From the NCBI RefSeq assembly GCF_001729965.1, contig NZ_JRWK01000010.1, positions 1 to 63,552 on the forward strand: 63,552 bases of DNA, given 5' to 3'. A program made the translations under genes and the position numbers. Positions 55,001 to 63,178 of this stretch are shown here, in pieces. Numbering within the stretch: the first letter of the stretch is position 1; every line of letters begins with the position of its first letter. This DNA comes from Methanosphaera sp. WGK6 (GTDB lineage: Archaea > Methanobacteriota > Methanobacteria > Methanobacteriales > Methanobacteriaceae). Below the pieces are notes generated by a model, which had not been told where the DNA came from, did no database searches, and worked only from the letters and a program-made list of their open reading frames with translations.

Positions 55001-56787
55001 AAATAAGATAAATTAGGATATACTGGTGTAAAATACTCATAACAATGTTTAACATAAATTAAATCTATTTTAAGATTTGTTAATAAATTAAAATAGAAAT
55101 TACGATAGTATTCTTTATCCCTATAATTTTTAACTGGCCATTCCCGTATTTTTATAAATTTACTTACTTTATTATAGAATTGTAGTGTTAATTTTTCTTG
55201 GTGCCTTGTTAATGTAAGTACATAACATTCATAATTTCTTGCTATTTTATGAAAATTATTATCCAAGACTAATTTCTCATTTTCATCAAGATGAGTTACA
55301 TATAATATTCTTTCAGCATTTTTATATGGCGTTATATTCTCTTCTATATTTTCAATAGATCTTCTTAAGCTCAGTGAAGTTACAAATGCATCCCATTCAT
55401 CATATACTTCAGGATGTCTTTTTTGTAGAATTTTTTTATTATGTTTTTTAAGTTCATCTGTTTTTTCTTTTGTGAATGATGCATGTCGTCTATGATATAT
55501 AAATACTGAATTATCTCTGACATTTATCCAGCCAGATTTTCTTGCACGTGATGTGAAATCTGTTTCTTCACCATATCCTCTACCAAATATTTCATCAAAT
55601 AATCCTATTTCATTTATAACTTTTCTTTTGATAAATAAACAAAATCCATTTCCTGTTGGACTTACTAAATGTTCTTTAGGTAGTTTATTTACTTGGTATG
55701 CCATTTTATTTAAAAATGTTGTGTCTTTCTTGAAGCCTAATTCTTGTATGGATATGTCTGAGGAATTAGAAAATGGTGTTACTGTAGCTATATTATGTTT
55801 TGAGTATGCTGTTAATATAATGTGTGATAACCATTTGGGTGTTACTATTGTATCACTATTTAGTAAAACCACATCACCATTACTTGCTTTTATACCTATA
55901 TTAACATTTTTTACAAATCCTTTATTTTCTTTATTTTGAATTATTTTGACAAATGGTATTTCTTTTAACGTGTCTAATAATTCATTTATCCTTGAATCAG
56001 TACTACAATCATTTATTAATATTAATTCATAATTTAAATGAGTATTTAACAGTACACTTCTAATACATTCTTTTGTTTCTTCATATGCATTATATATAGG
56101 TATTATTATTGATATTTTATTTTTAAGCTGTTTAATTATAATATTTGATTGTATATTTGAATATTTAGAGTCGAAATTATTATTTACATCTCTTGTTTTT
56201 AGATAATCTGATACTAACATGTCATTATATTTAATGTAATGATATAATGGATTTAAGGATACATTGTTTGGATTTGTATGTATTGTATACTCATCTGTGG
56301 AGAAATATTTATTAGGATCCAAGCATTCTTTTGCTCCATATAATATGTAATGTATAATTGGATCCATATCTTGAGTTATATTTACAGCTTGTTTTAAATA
56401 GTATTCAATGTCAAATTCATCAGAATCATAAATTGTATTATAATATTTTTCAACAGATTTTTTATCTTCTATATCTAAAGAATTCATGTCTATTCTAGCA
56501 TATCTATAAGTTCTGTTCTGATTTATTCCATATTTAATAAAATGAAGTAATGGATTAATATTAGATGATGCAACATCTTCATGTGTTTTTAAATACCATG
56601 CTGGATTAAAATATTTACTTGTAGGATATTCTTCTTCACATCCATTTTCTAAAAAATATTCAATACAATCAATATCCTCTGTTATATTTGGATTATTTTC
56701 ACGGTAAAATTTTTCATCAAAGTATTTTGATTCTTTAATTAAATTATAATCCGAATATTTATTATTTTCATAAGTTTTATTTTCCAT
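52054..56787 (-). CDS. Giant multidomain glycosyltransferase (GT2-DUF616-GT2-GT4)
   Basis: A 1577-residue predicted surface-glycan synthase. Residues 20-200 carry repeats of the YFDEKFY / NPLLHFIKYG type seen at the start of large GT2 enzymes. GT2 domain 1 spans about 225-440 (IIIPIYNAYEETKECIRSVL, LLNSDTIV, GYGEETDF). A GT4-like N-terminal relic follows, then a DUF616 domain (about 655-870; IAVYTAITGNYDDL, IWIDSNFD). GT2 domain 2 is at about 905-1135 and is an obvious duplicate of domain 1. The C-terminal GT4 domain (about 1190-1570) has VLHEGKGGTLYTS and WPETYCHTMTESLGCG. ATG 56787 is used; a TTG at 56799 is in frame. Confidence 0.9.
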   Translation of the reverse strand: MENKTYENNKYSDYNLIKESKYFDEKFYRENNPNITEDIDCIEYFLENGCEEEYPTSKYFNPAWYLKTHEDVASSNINPLLHFIKYGINQNRTYRYARIDMNSLDIEDKKSVEKYYNTIYDSDEFDIEYYLKQAVNITQDMDPIIHYILYGAKECLDPNKYFSTDEYTIHTNPNNVSLNPLYHYIKYNDMLVSDYLKTRDVNNNFDSKYSNIQSNIIIKQLKNKISIIIPIYNAYEETKECIRSVLLNTHLNYELILINDCSTDSRINELLDTLKEIPFVKIIQNKENKGFVKNVNIGIKASNGDVVLLNSDTIVTPKWLSHIILTAYSKHNIATVTPFSNSSDISIQELGFKKDTTFLNKMAYQVNKLPKEHLVSPTGNGFCLFIKRKVINEIGLFDEIFGRGYGEETDFTSRARKSGWINVRDNSVFIYHRRHASFTKEKTDELKKHNKKILQKRHPEVYDEWDAFVTSLSLRRSIENIEENITPYKNAERILYVTHLDENEKLVLDNNFHKIARNYECYVLTLTRHQEKLTLQFYNKVSKFIKIREWPVKNYRDKEYYRNFYFNLLTNLKIDLIYVKHCYEYFTPVYPNLSYFMNLKIPLELSVMYEGTFFKNHEVLNEISRKLNPINTLEKVVEEKSNVFDFTNKKIAVYTAITGNYDDLITPSVIESDFDYICFTDNPDLKSNFWEIRQMEDLDLDEIRKARHYKILPHKYLDNYDYSIWIDSNFDITGNLKHYIKKFSKKHKLLAIKHEERECLYKEAQTCIDLGKDDIEIINSQIQKYKNEGFPENYGLIASGILFRNHHDTNVINLLETWYNEVVNHSRRDQLSFNYACWKTGFKYDESNIFYFKNEYFQRYLHSKINSIDMKISNKRKDIILTAIQEKTSIIIPIYNAYEETKECIESVIKYTNMPYELILINDCSPDKRITELLDNLSKEENIKVIHNKINQGFVKNINIGFKEAKYDVLILNSDTIVTDKWLTKLKTTAYTRDDIATVTPLSNNAGAFSVPKIGEDNIIDERLGIQGTANIIEKISDDTLITTPTGNGFCMFIKRKAIDDVGCFDLLFGRGYGEENDFCMRLVNAGWINVIDISTYIYHNRSVSFGEEKRKLIEEHKSYIRNKHPSYKKLIDEFIRSEKYAKIRSDINFTLKSADVSKYNRKRILYVLHEGKGGTLYTSVDLMKHVYNDMDVYLLTAGRKQFKLFKYTSFESNKGVDDEFKGHLKQIASLNIKEKYTLAKPTIYQYAAVYFNVLKNLHIDIVHIRHMIRHSLDMPHIAHALGIPVIMSFHDFYCVCPSHNLIDDTNQYCGGHCNSSTDNDNIEQCRITMGLGAPLLKPFINTWRENMNDVFKCCSAFVTTSQSAYDIHTEFYPELKEKQFKIIEHGRDIKTPSNMDNIATIDDKVIRIVFPGNISTSKGASFIKAVKKYDVENKLEFHFLGNMDSNYCLEEIGIVHGPYKRSEFCKLVHEIKPQFIGIFSIWPETYCHTMTESLGCGIPILAMDIGALGERIKRDGGGFLISSNPKEAYTNILEIVNDSDKYNNVVKQIPSIKFKTTKEMAEEYMELYNKYLNDGV

Positions 56788-56989
56788 TATATCAAACAAT
56801 TCCTTTTTTTCATATTATCTTTTTAGAATATTCTTTTAGGGACTGTGAATATTTCTAAAAAAATAGTGAAAATATTTCTTAGTTTAATTAATAATTATTT
56901 AAATATTTATTTCTAAGATAATTTAAAAGTTATTAAAAAAATTGAAAGAAAAAATAGAAATTTTTTTAAAAAAAAATAGTAAAAAGAGT

Positions 56990-57878
56990 TTATTTATATT
57001 TTATTTTATCATTTAATCCTTCTTTAGATTCCATATGAATTAAAACATCATTTATTTCTGAAAATTCTTTTTTTATCTTTTTTTCACATATTTCTGATAT
57101 GTGGTGCGCTTCTTCTAATGATAAATTATTATTTAATACTATATGCATATCTAAAAAAAATACTTGCAGGTGTTCCTCTTGAACGTATATTATGAATATC
57201 TTCTATTTCAGGAATATCACTTAATATAGACCTAATTTCTTTTTCATTTATCATTGTTTTATCGAGTAATACATTCATATTTTTATATAATACTTCAAAA
57301 CCTACTTTAAATATGAGTATTGCTATCAATACTGAAAGTATTGAATCTATGATGATATAACCATAATAAATAAAAATTAAACCTATTAAAACAACAGTTG
57401 TTGATAAAGCATCACTTTTAACATGCTGACTATCAGATATTAATAAATCACTCTTTAATTCTACACCTTTTCTATATTCATATATAGCTAAGATAATATT
57501 AATTATTAAGATTATTAATAAAATTAGGAAACTAATAAACGTAACACTAGGCGTACCTACACCATTAAATCTATCTATTGCAGATACAATAATTTCATAT
57601 CCAACTACAAACAATAATATTGCAATAAATATAGAAGCAAATGTTTCTATTTTATAATAACCATAACGATGTTTAGAATCATGAGGCTTACTTGACATCC
57701 AAATAGCAATAATCCCAACTATATTTGAAATTCCATCAAAAAGAGAATCATAACCATCAGTTGTCATACTCAGAATATTATAATGAAATCCACATACTAT
57801 TTTTACAAAAGCCATAAACATATTTACAACTAGAACTATAGTTAAAATTTTATTAACTTGTCTATAATATGTCTCCAT
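56990..57878 (-). pseudogene. Cation diffusion facilitator transporter, frameshifted in a T8 run
   Basis: Metal/proton antiporter of the CDF family. The N-terminal 234 residues are normal: six helices, with HRYGYYKIE and the metal-site motifs DGYDSLFDG and SQHVKSDALST. After RSRGTPASIF the frame enters a run of eight T on the coding strand (57154-57161) and ends after 249 residues at 57129. Removing one T restores LDMHIVLNNNLSLEEAHH and a further 50 residues to a TAA at 56990, giving 295 residues, the normal CDF length. The lost part is the cytoplasmic metal-sensing dimer domain. It may be a real mutation, a phase-variable slip or a sequencing error. GGGGGAA precedes ATG 57878. Confidence 0.88.
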
Positions 57879-58145
57879 TTTATTATTCCCCCTTATTTAA
57901 TTAATTACTCATTGATTTATAAATAGAACTTTAAACAATAAATAATTATTTATTTTTTAGTTATATTAAAAAAATATTTATGTAAACCTAAAAAAATATG
58001 AAAAAAGTAACAAATCATAGAAAAAATGAACATATAACAAAATTATATAAAATAAATAAGAAAAGTAAGAATTTATAATTACCATAAAAACTAAAAATTT
58101 ATAATAAATTAAATAAAAAAAAATGAGGGTGTAACCATTAAATCA
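57879..58145. other. Divergent spacer
   Basis: An AT-rich 267-bp spacer between the divergent CDF and rqcH genes. No gene or repeat was seen. GAGGGTG at about 58126 is the rqcH ribosome site, at a somewhat long distance. Confidence 0.4.
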
Positions 58146-60155
58146 ATGTCTAATGTAGATATCCATACAATAGTTAATGAATTAAACAATGAAATAATTA
58201 ATACGAGAATTGATAAAGCATACCAACCAACTTATGACACTATTAGAATCAAATTAAGAAAAGCTGGAGAAGGAAGAAAAGATTTAGTAATTCAAGCAGG
58301 AGTAAGAATTCACTTAACAGACTACCCTCAACCAAATCCAACATTACCACCAAATTTTCCAATGTTACTTAGAAAACATCTTAGTGGTGGAAGTATTACA
58401 TCTATTAAACAACATAATTTTGATAGAATTATTGAAATTAATGTTCAAAAGAAAGAAAAATACACATTGATTGTAGAATTATTTGATAAAGGAAATGTAA
58501 TCTTACTAGATAAAGAAAGAAAAATAATATCACCATTAAAACATAAACATTGGCATGATCGTAAAATAACAGCACATGAAGAATACAAATATCCTCCAGA
58601 AAAAGGAATAAATATCAATAACACAAATCCAGAAGAATTAAAATCAATAATGCTAGAATCAGACAGAGATGTTACAAGAACACTTGCAATGAATGGACTT
58701 GGTGGATTATATTCTGAAGAAATCATCAGTTATACAACAATCAACAAAGAAAAAATAGCACAAGAATTAACAGATACAGAAATTAATGAATTATATAATG
58801 CAATAAACACATTATTTGACAAAATAGAACACCATAAACAACCTCAAATTATAAAAGAAACAATAAATAATCAACAAAAAAATAAAGACCTTGTTCCTAT
58901 TTCATTAAATAAATATAAAAACAATGAAGTAGAAAAATATGAAAATTTCAATAAAGCTGCAGATGAATTCTATAGTAAAAAAATAGTAAATGACATTAAA
59001 ACACAAGAAGAAAATCTATGGACAAAAAGAATAGGTAAATACCAAAAACGTCTACAAATGCAAGAAGAAACTTTAGATGGATTCTATAAAACAATAGATG
59101 ATACACAACATAAAGGAGACATTATATACGCACACTATAATGAAATACAAGAAATCATTAATATAATCAATGATGCAAGAAAAAAATATTCCTGGAAAGA
59201 AATATCATCAATCATAAAAAAGGCAAAAAAAGAAGGGAATATGCCACAACTAGAAATTATTGAATCAATAGATAAAATGGGTGTTATTAACATGCACCTT
59301 GAAGATACACATGTACAGATAGATAGCAATATTGGAATTCCAGAAAGTACTGAAAAATATTATAATAAAGGTAAAAAAGCTAAACGAAAAATCAGTGGAG
59401 TAAAAATAGCAATTGAAAATACAAAGAAGGAAATTAAAAAATTAGAACATAAAAAAGATATTGCTATTGATGAATTAAAACAAAAACAACAAAGAAAAGA
59501 AAAACGTGAACTTAAATGGTATGAAAAGCTCAGATGGTTTATTAGTAGAGATGGATATCTTGTTATTGGAGGTCGTGATGCAAATAGTAATGATCAAGTA
59601 GTTAAAAAATACTCTAAAAATAATGATATATACCTTCACTGCGATATTCATGGAGCACCATCAACTATAGTTCAAAATAATAGTGATGAAGAAATACCAG
59701 AAACTACATTATATGATGCTGCTTGTTTTGCAAGTAGTTATAGTAGTGCATGGACTGAAGGATTTAGTTCATATGACTCTTATTGGGTTACTCTTGATCA
59801 AGTATCTAAAACACCAAATCCTGGAGAATTTCTTAAAAAAGGTGCTTTTGTAATAAGAGGTAAAAAGAATTTCATACGTAATGTTCCAGTACTTATTGGA
59901 ATTGGTGTTGTTGAATATGATAATGATAAAAGAATTATGGCTGGTCCTGTTGAATGTGTTAAGAATATGACAGATAATTTTGTAATTGTAAAACCAGGAT
60001 TTACTAAAAAAGAAAGAATATCTAAAGAAATTCTTAATAAAATAGATTCAGAAAAAATATTTAATATAGATGATATTGTACGTAACTTACCTAGTGGTAA
60101 GTGTGATTTATTAGATATTAGAGAATATAATCAAAAATATGGAAAGATTAGATAA
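58146..60155 (+). CDS. rqcH: RqcH / NEMF-like ribosome quality control protein
   Basis: Recognises stalled large ribosomal subunits and recruits alanyl-tRNA for tailing in bacteria; the archaeal homologue of NEMF/Rqc2. The 669-residue protein has NFACT-N at about 1-250 with the Asp93-Arg94 pair (HNFDRIIEIN), a long central coiled coil (about 260-460), and NFACT-R at about 470-580, with LRWFISRDGYLVIGGRDA and HCDIHGAPS. A C-terminal NFACT-C-like basic domain follows. Stand-alone gene ending in a clean hairpin. Confidence 0.94.
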   Translation: MSNVDIHTIVNELNNEIINTRIDKAYQPTYDTIRIKLRKAGEGRKDLVIQAGVRIHLTDYPQPNPTLPPNFPMLLRKHLSGGSITSIKQHNFDRIIEINVQKKEKYTLIVELFDKGNVILLDKERKIISPLKHKHWHDRKITAHEEYKYPPEKGININNTNPEELKSIMLESDRDVTRTLAMNGLGGLYSEEIISYTTINKEKIAQELTDTEINELYNAINTLFDKIEHHKQPQIIKETINNQQKNKDLVPISLNKYKNNEVEKYENFNKAADEFYSKKIVNDIKTQEENLWTKRIGKYQKRLQMQEETLDGFYKTIDDTQHKGDIIYAHYNEIQEIINIINDARKKYSWKEISSIIKKAKKEGNMPQLEIIESIDKMGVINMHLEDTHVQIDSNIGIPESTEKYYNKGKKAKRKISGVKIAIENTKKEIKKLEHKKDIAIDELKQKQQRKEKRELKWYEKLRWFISRDGYLVIGGRDANSNDQVVKKYSKNNDIYLHCDIHGAPSTIVQNNSDEEIPETTLYDAACFASSYSSAWTEGFSSYDSYWVTLDQVSKTPNPGEFLKKGAFVIRGKKNFIRNVPVLIGIGVVEYDNDKRIMAGPVECVKNMTDNFVIVKPGFTKKERISKEILNKIDSEKIFNIDDIVRNLPSGKCDLLDIREYNQKYGKIR

Positions 60156-60157
60156 GA

Positions 60158-60173
60158 AATGGATTTTTCCATT
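60158..60173 (+). terminator. Hairpin after rqcH
   Basis: AATGGA and TCCATT arms around TTTT, starting two bases after the rqcH stop. The stem is short; support is moderate. Confidence 0.45.
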
Positions 60174-60294
60174 ATTCTTATTAAAAAAAAGTATAGGATA
60201 TAATATTATTAAATCTTTCCTTCTAATAAGAATTTTATAATTTTTTATATATAAAGTTTAGTTTCATTAAATTAAACTAAAAGAGTATTTTAGT

Positions 60295-60999
60295 TTAATC
60301 TTCAATATATTCTTCTCCTGGCTGTAATGCTACTGTAAATGTACCTATACTTTCATCTTCAACCAATCTTGCAAAAAGATCAGTGTCTTGTTCTATTTCA
60401 GGGAATGTATTATAATGCATTGGTATAACTATACGTGATTGAGTCCATGCAGCTGCTATTGCAGCATCTTCTATACCCATTGTGAATTTATCACCAATAG
60501 GTAGTAATGATATATCTGGTTTATATATATCTCCTATAACCATTTTCATATCACCAAATAGTCCAGTATCTCCTGCATGATATATTTTTTTACCACTTTC
60601 AAGTGTTATTATAAATCCTACTGCAACTCCTCCTTCTTCTAATTCTTCAGTAAAATCTATTGCAGCAGTATGTCTTGCATCCACCATTGTGATATTTACT
60701 AAATTATTGACTGATATTGATCCACCAATGTTCATTCCAATTGCATTTAAGCCTTGTTTTTCAACAAAATTTGCTAATTCATGTGTTGCTATCACTGTTG
60801 CTCCAGAATTATTTGCTATTTCAAGTGTATCTCCAAAATGATCCATATGTCCATGTGTTACTAGTATTATATCTGGTTTTAATAACTCAACTGGTGTTGA
60901 ACATGCAGGATTACTGCTGATGAATGGGTCTATTAATATATTTAATCCTTCTTCTGAAATTATTTTAAATGCTGCGTGTCCTAAGTATTCTATTTTCAT
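60295..60999 (-). CDS. UPF0173 metal-dependent hydrolase
   Basis: Metallo-beta-lactamase-fold hydrolase, 234 residues, substrate unknown. It starts KIEYLGHAAFKI, a family signature, and carries the metal-binding HGHMDHFGD, a further His in DARHTAAID, HAGDTGLFGD and IPMHYNTFP. ATG 60999 follows GGTGTGGAT; a GTG at 61011 lies within that ribosome site. The upstream glycosyltransferase ends 45 bp away on the same strand. Confidence 0.92.
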   Translation of the reverse strand: MKIEYLGHAAFKIISEEGLNILIDPFISSNPACSTPVELLKPDIILVTHGHMDHFGDTLEIANNSGATVIATHELANFVEKQGLNAIGMNIGGSISVNNLVNITMVDARHTAAIDFTEELEEGGVAVGFIITLESGKKIYHAGDTGLFGDMKMVIGDIYKPDISLLPIGDKFTMGIEDAAIAAAWTQSRIVIPMHYNTFPEIEQDTDLFARLVEDESIGTFTVALQPGEEYIED

Positions 61000-61043
61000 T
61001 TTTATCCACACCTATTATTTGTTATTATAAGTTATGTTTAATT

Positions 61044-62183
61044 TTAAATATTTATTTTTTCTATTAAGTTTAGGGCATTTTCCCTTCCATTAAATTGTAT
61101 GAAGTAATCATATGCTTCTTGATTTAATTTTATTTTATCTTTATTTTCAAGAAGAGTGTTTATTTTATTTAATAAATCTTTTTTATCATTGATTGATGTT
61201 GTTTTAGTTAAATTATATTTTTTCATTCTCTCAACATTACGTTGTTGTTCCACATGATTTTCTAGGGCAATTAGTATATTTGGTTTTTGTATAGTTAGTA
61301 ATTCCATTGATGTTGTATGACCTGCTAGTGCTACTGTTAAATCAGATAACATCATCCACTCCATTAAATTATGTGTAAATTGTTTTATTTTTATTTTTGT
61401 TTGGTTATCTTTTAAGTTAAAAGAAGCTGGATTGATTTCTAATCCTGTGAATATGAAAATAGTATCAACATTGATTTTATCAGCTATATCACATATATTA
61501 GAAACAAGTGGTTTTCCAAATTCACTACCACCTATTGTTACTACTAATATAATATCATCTTGTTTAAGATTGTATTTTTTTCTTAATTTTTCTTTTGATT
61601 CTATTTCTGTAATATTTTTATGAAGTAATGGTCCTATAAATTCTGATTTATGTTTTAGTTCTTGAGGTATTGTTATTGATCCTGGAATGTCTGGAATTAA
61701 TATTTGTTGACATCCTTTTGATATTTCTATTATTATTTTTCTAACACTTTTTTCAAAATATTTAACAGTAGGTGCATCACTTTCATCGGCAAATCCAAAT
61801 GTTAAGTCACTTGTTATAATATAACATGGAATATTTAGAAATTTTGCAGTTATTGGTGCGGAATAGTCACAATCAGTAATTATGAGGTCTGGTTTTGTTT
61901 TTCTTATAATTTTTGCATCTTTATACATACTTTTTATAAACGTGAATGGAATATCTTTTGATTGTTTTAATGATTCATTCACATTGATTACTCCTTCATT
62001 ACCTTGAAAATTCATTGAAGGTAGTTCATAAGGATCACATTTATTTTTTTGAAGATAGTGTAATCCCGAACCATAACTTGCAAATTTAACATCATGTCCT
62101 CTTGTTTTTAATAATTTAGCTAGCGCTAAGTCTCTTGATGCATGACCTATCCCTACACCACATGTTGTTATTAATATTCTCAT
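61044..62183 (-). CDS. MurG-like GT28/GT1 glycosyltransferase
   Basis: GT-B glycosyltransferase using a nucleotide-sugar donor, 379 residues. The N-terminus RILITTCGVGIGHASRDLALA resembles the MurG/UGT acceptor domain with its Gly-rich loop. The C-terminal half has VTIGGSEFGKPLV and, near residue 290, the donor loop SDLTVALAGHTTSMELL. Candidate jobs are glycolipid or pseudomurein-precursor glycosylation. ATG 62183 follows GGTG. Confidence 0.87.
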   Translation of the reverse strand: MRILITTCGVGIGHASRDLALAKLLKTRGHDVKFASYGSGLHYLQKNKCDPYELPSMNFQGNEGVINVNESLKQSKDIPFTFIKSMYKDAKIIRKTKPDLIITDCDYSAPITAKFLNIPCYIITSDLTFGFADESDAPTVKYFEKSVRKIIIEISKGCQQILIPDIPGSITIPQELKHKSEFIGPLLHKNITEIESKEKLRKKYNLKQDDIILVVTIGGSEFGKPLVSNICDIADKINVDTIFIFTGLEINPASFNLKDNQTKIKIKQFTHNLMEWMMLSDLTVALAGHTTSMELLTIQKPNILIALENHVEQQRNVERMKKYNLTKTTSINDKKDLLNKINTLLENKDKIKLNQEAYDYFIQFNGRENALNLIEKINI

Positions 62184-62248
62184 AATTACACCTAATTATG
62201 TATTAGATATTATATGAGTGTTCTAATAAAATTTTACATTTTATTTAT

Positions 62249-62297
62249 AAGTAATACTTATATATTAAAAAAGTAATAATTTATATTAGTATTACTT
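62249..62297 (+). promoter_or_regulatory. TATA box inside a 10-bp inverted repeat, pilin promoter
   Basis: AAGTAATACT at 62249-62258 and its exact reverse complement AGTATTACTT at 62288-62297 enclose CTTATATATT. A third copy of AGTAATAC lies just before the ribosome site at 62310-62317. The half-site is that of the P-type ATPase operators at 28031-28091. Confidence 0.6.
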
Positions 62298-62328
62298 AAA
62301 ATGTATAAAAGTAATACTGGAGATTATT

Positions 62329-62511
62329 ATGAATCTAATAAAAGATGAAAAAGGACAAGGCGCTGCTGAATACATATTATTATTTGGTGGTGTTATTATA
62401 ATAGCATTAGTGGCACTACAAATATACTCTAATTATTTCTCAAATGGAAGTTCATTTAGTGCTCATGATGATGCTGAACAAATAAGAGCTAATTTAACAA
62501 ACAATACCTAA
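62329..62511 (+). CDS. Small pilin-like protein, class III signal peptide (1)
   Basis: A 60-residue archaeal pilin-like protein. The leader NLIKDEKG is followed by QGAAEYILLFGGVIIIALVA: cleavage before Gln10, Glu14 at +5, and a long hydrophobic helix. Only about 25 residues of polar tail remain (NGSSFSAHDDAEQ), so it is mainly an assembly helix, like the small structural pilins of methanogens. ATG 62329 follows GGAGAT. Its partner starts 13 bp after its stop. Confidence 0.88.
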   Translation: MNLIKDEKGQGAAEYILLFGGVIIIALVALQIYSNYFSNGSSFSAHDDAEQIRANLTNNT

Positions 62512-62524
62512 AAAACTTAAGAAA

Positions 62525-62707
62525 ATGAAAATTGGAGATATAGATAATAAAGGTCAAATAAGTGCAGAATTAATTTTAATTTTATCTGTTATGAGTATGA
62601 TTGTTTTAATTACTGCATATTATACTACAAGTTATTTAAATGAAATAACAAATCATACGAAAATTGTTATTAAAAATAGTAGAAATAGTATTTTATCAAA
62701 ATTATGA
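62525..62707 (+). CDS. Small pilin-like protein, class III signal peptide (2)
   Basis: A second 60-residue pilin-like protein. KIGDIDNKG is the leader; cleavage would fall before Gln11 and Glu15 is at +5 (QISAELILILSVMSMIVLIT). The polar tail is basic (KIVIKNSRNSILSKL) where that of the first pilin is acidic, so the two may pair in a filament. It is co-transcribed with the first pilin and lacks a clear ribosome site of its own, suggesting coupled translation. Confidence 0.85.
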   Translation: MKIGDIDNKGQISAELILILSVMSMIVLITAYYTTSYLNEITNHTKIVIKNSRNSILSKL

Positions 62708-62708
62708 A

Positions 62709-62739
62709 AAAAAGGAATTTTATAATAATTTTCCTTTTT
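62709..62739. terminator. Bidirectional hairpin between pilin 2 and coaD
   Basis: AAAAAGGAA and TTCCTTTTT arms around a 13-base loop; the right part covers the last codons of coaD. The A-rich left side and T-rich right side fit termination in both directions. Confidence 0.6.
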
Positions 62740-63178
62740 GATCTATCTCTCCTTTCCTAATACGTGTAGATGAAATAGGTACCCCATCATCTGCAAAAAC
62801 CCATTCAATAACTATAATATCAAGAGGTTTTAGTCCTGTTTCTCTACGTACAGTGTTAATATAAACTGCAGATTGTTCAGTTTCATGACTAACTACAATT
62901 GCATCAAGTTGAGGATCTTTATCTGCAGTTCCTGTAGAATCAAATATTTCTTTAATTTGATATTTTTTATCATATTTATTAATTATCTTTTTTAATCTTT
63001 TTATTCTTGATTTACAAGGTTCTATTATATGATTTTTATTATTAGCAAATTCATCAGAGGTTATACCTATTAAAACTTCATCAGCCATTTCAAAGGCTGT
63101 TTTGATGAGAGCTTCATGACCTTTATGTAACTTATCAAAGGTTCCACCAATAGCAATCTTGTTATAATTAGATTTCAT
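62720..63178 (-). CDS. coaD: Archaeal phosphopantetheine adenylyltransferase
   Basis: Adds AMP to 4'-phosphopantetheine in coenzyme A synthesis, 152 residues. The nucleotidyltransferase motif is GGTFDKLHKGHEALI, with HxGH. VLIGITSDEFANN follows, and the C-terminal ISSTRIRKG is the second ATP contact (normally ISSTxIR). Length and sequence fit the archaeal PPAT family (COG1019). GATGAT lies ahead of ATG 63178. Confidence 0.95.
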   Translation of the reverse strand: MKSNYNKIAIGGTFDKLHKGHEALIKTAFEMADEVLIGITSDEFANNKNHIIEPCKSRIKRLKKIINKYDKKYQIKEIFDSTGTADKDPQLDAIVVSHETEQSAVYINTVRRETGLKPLDIIVIEWVFADDGVPISSTRIRKGEIDQKGKLL

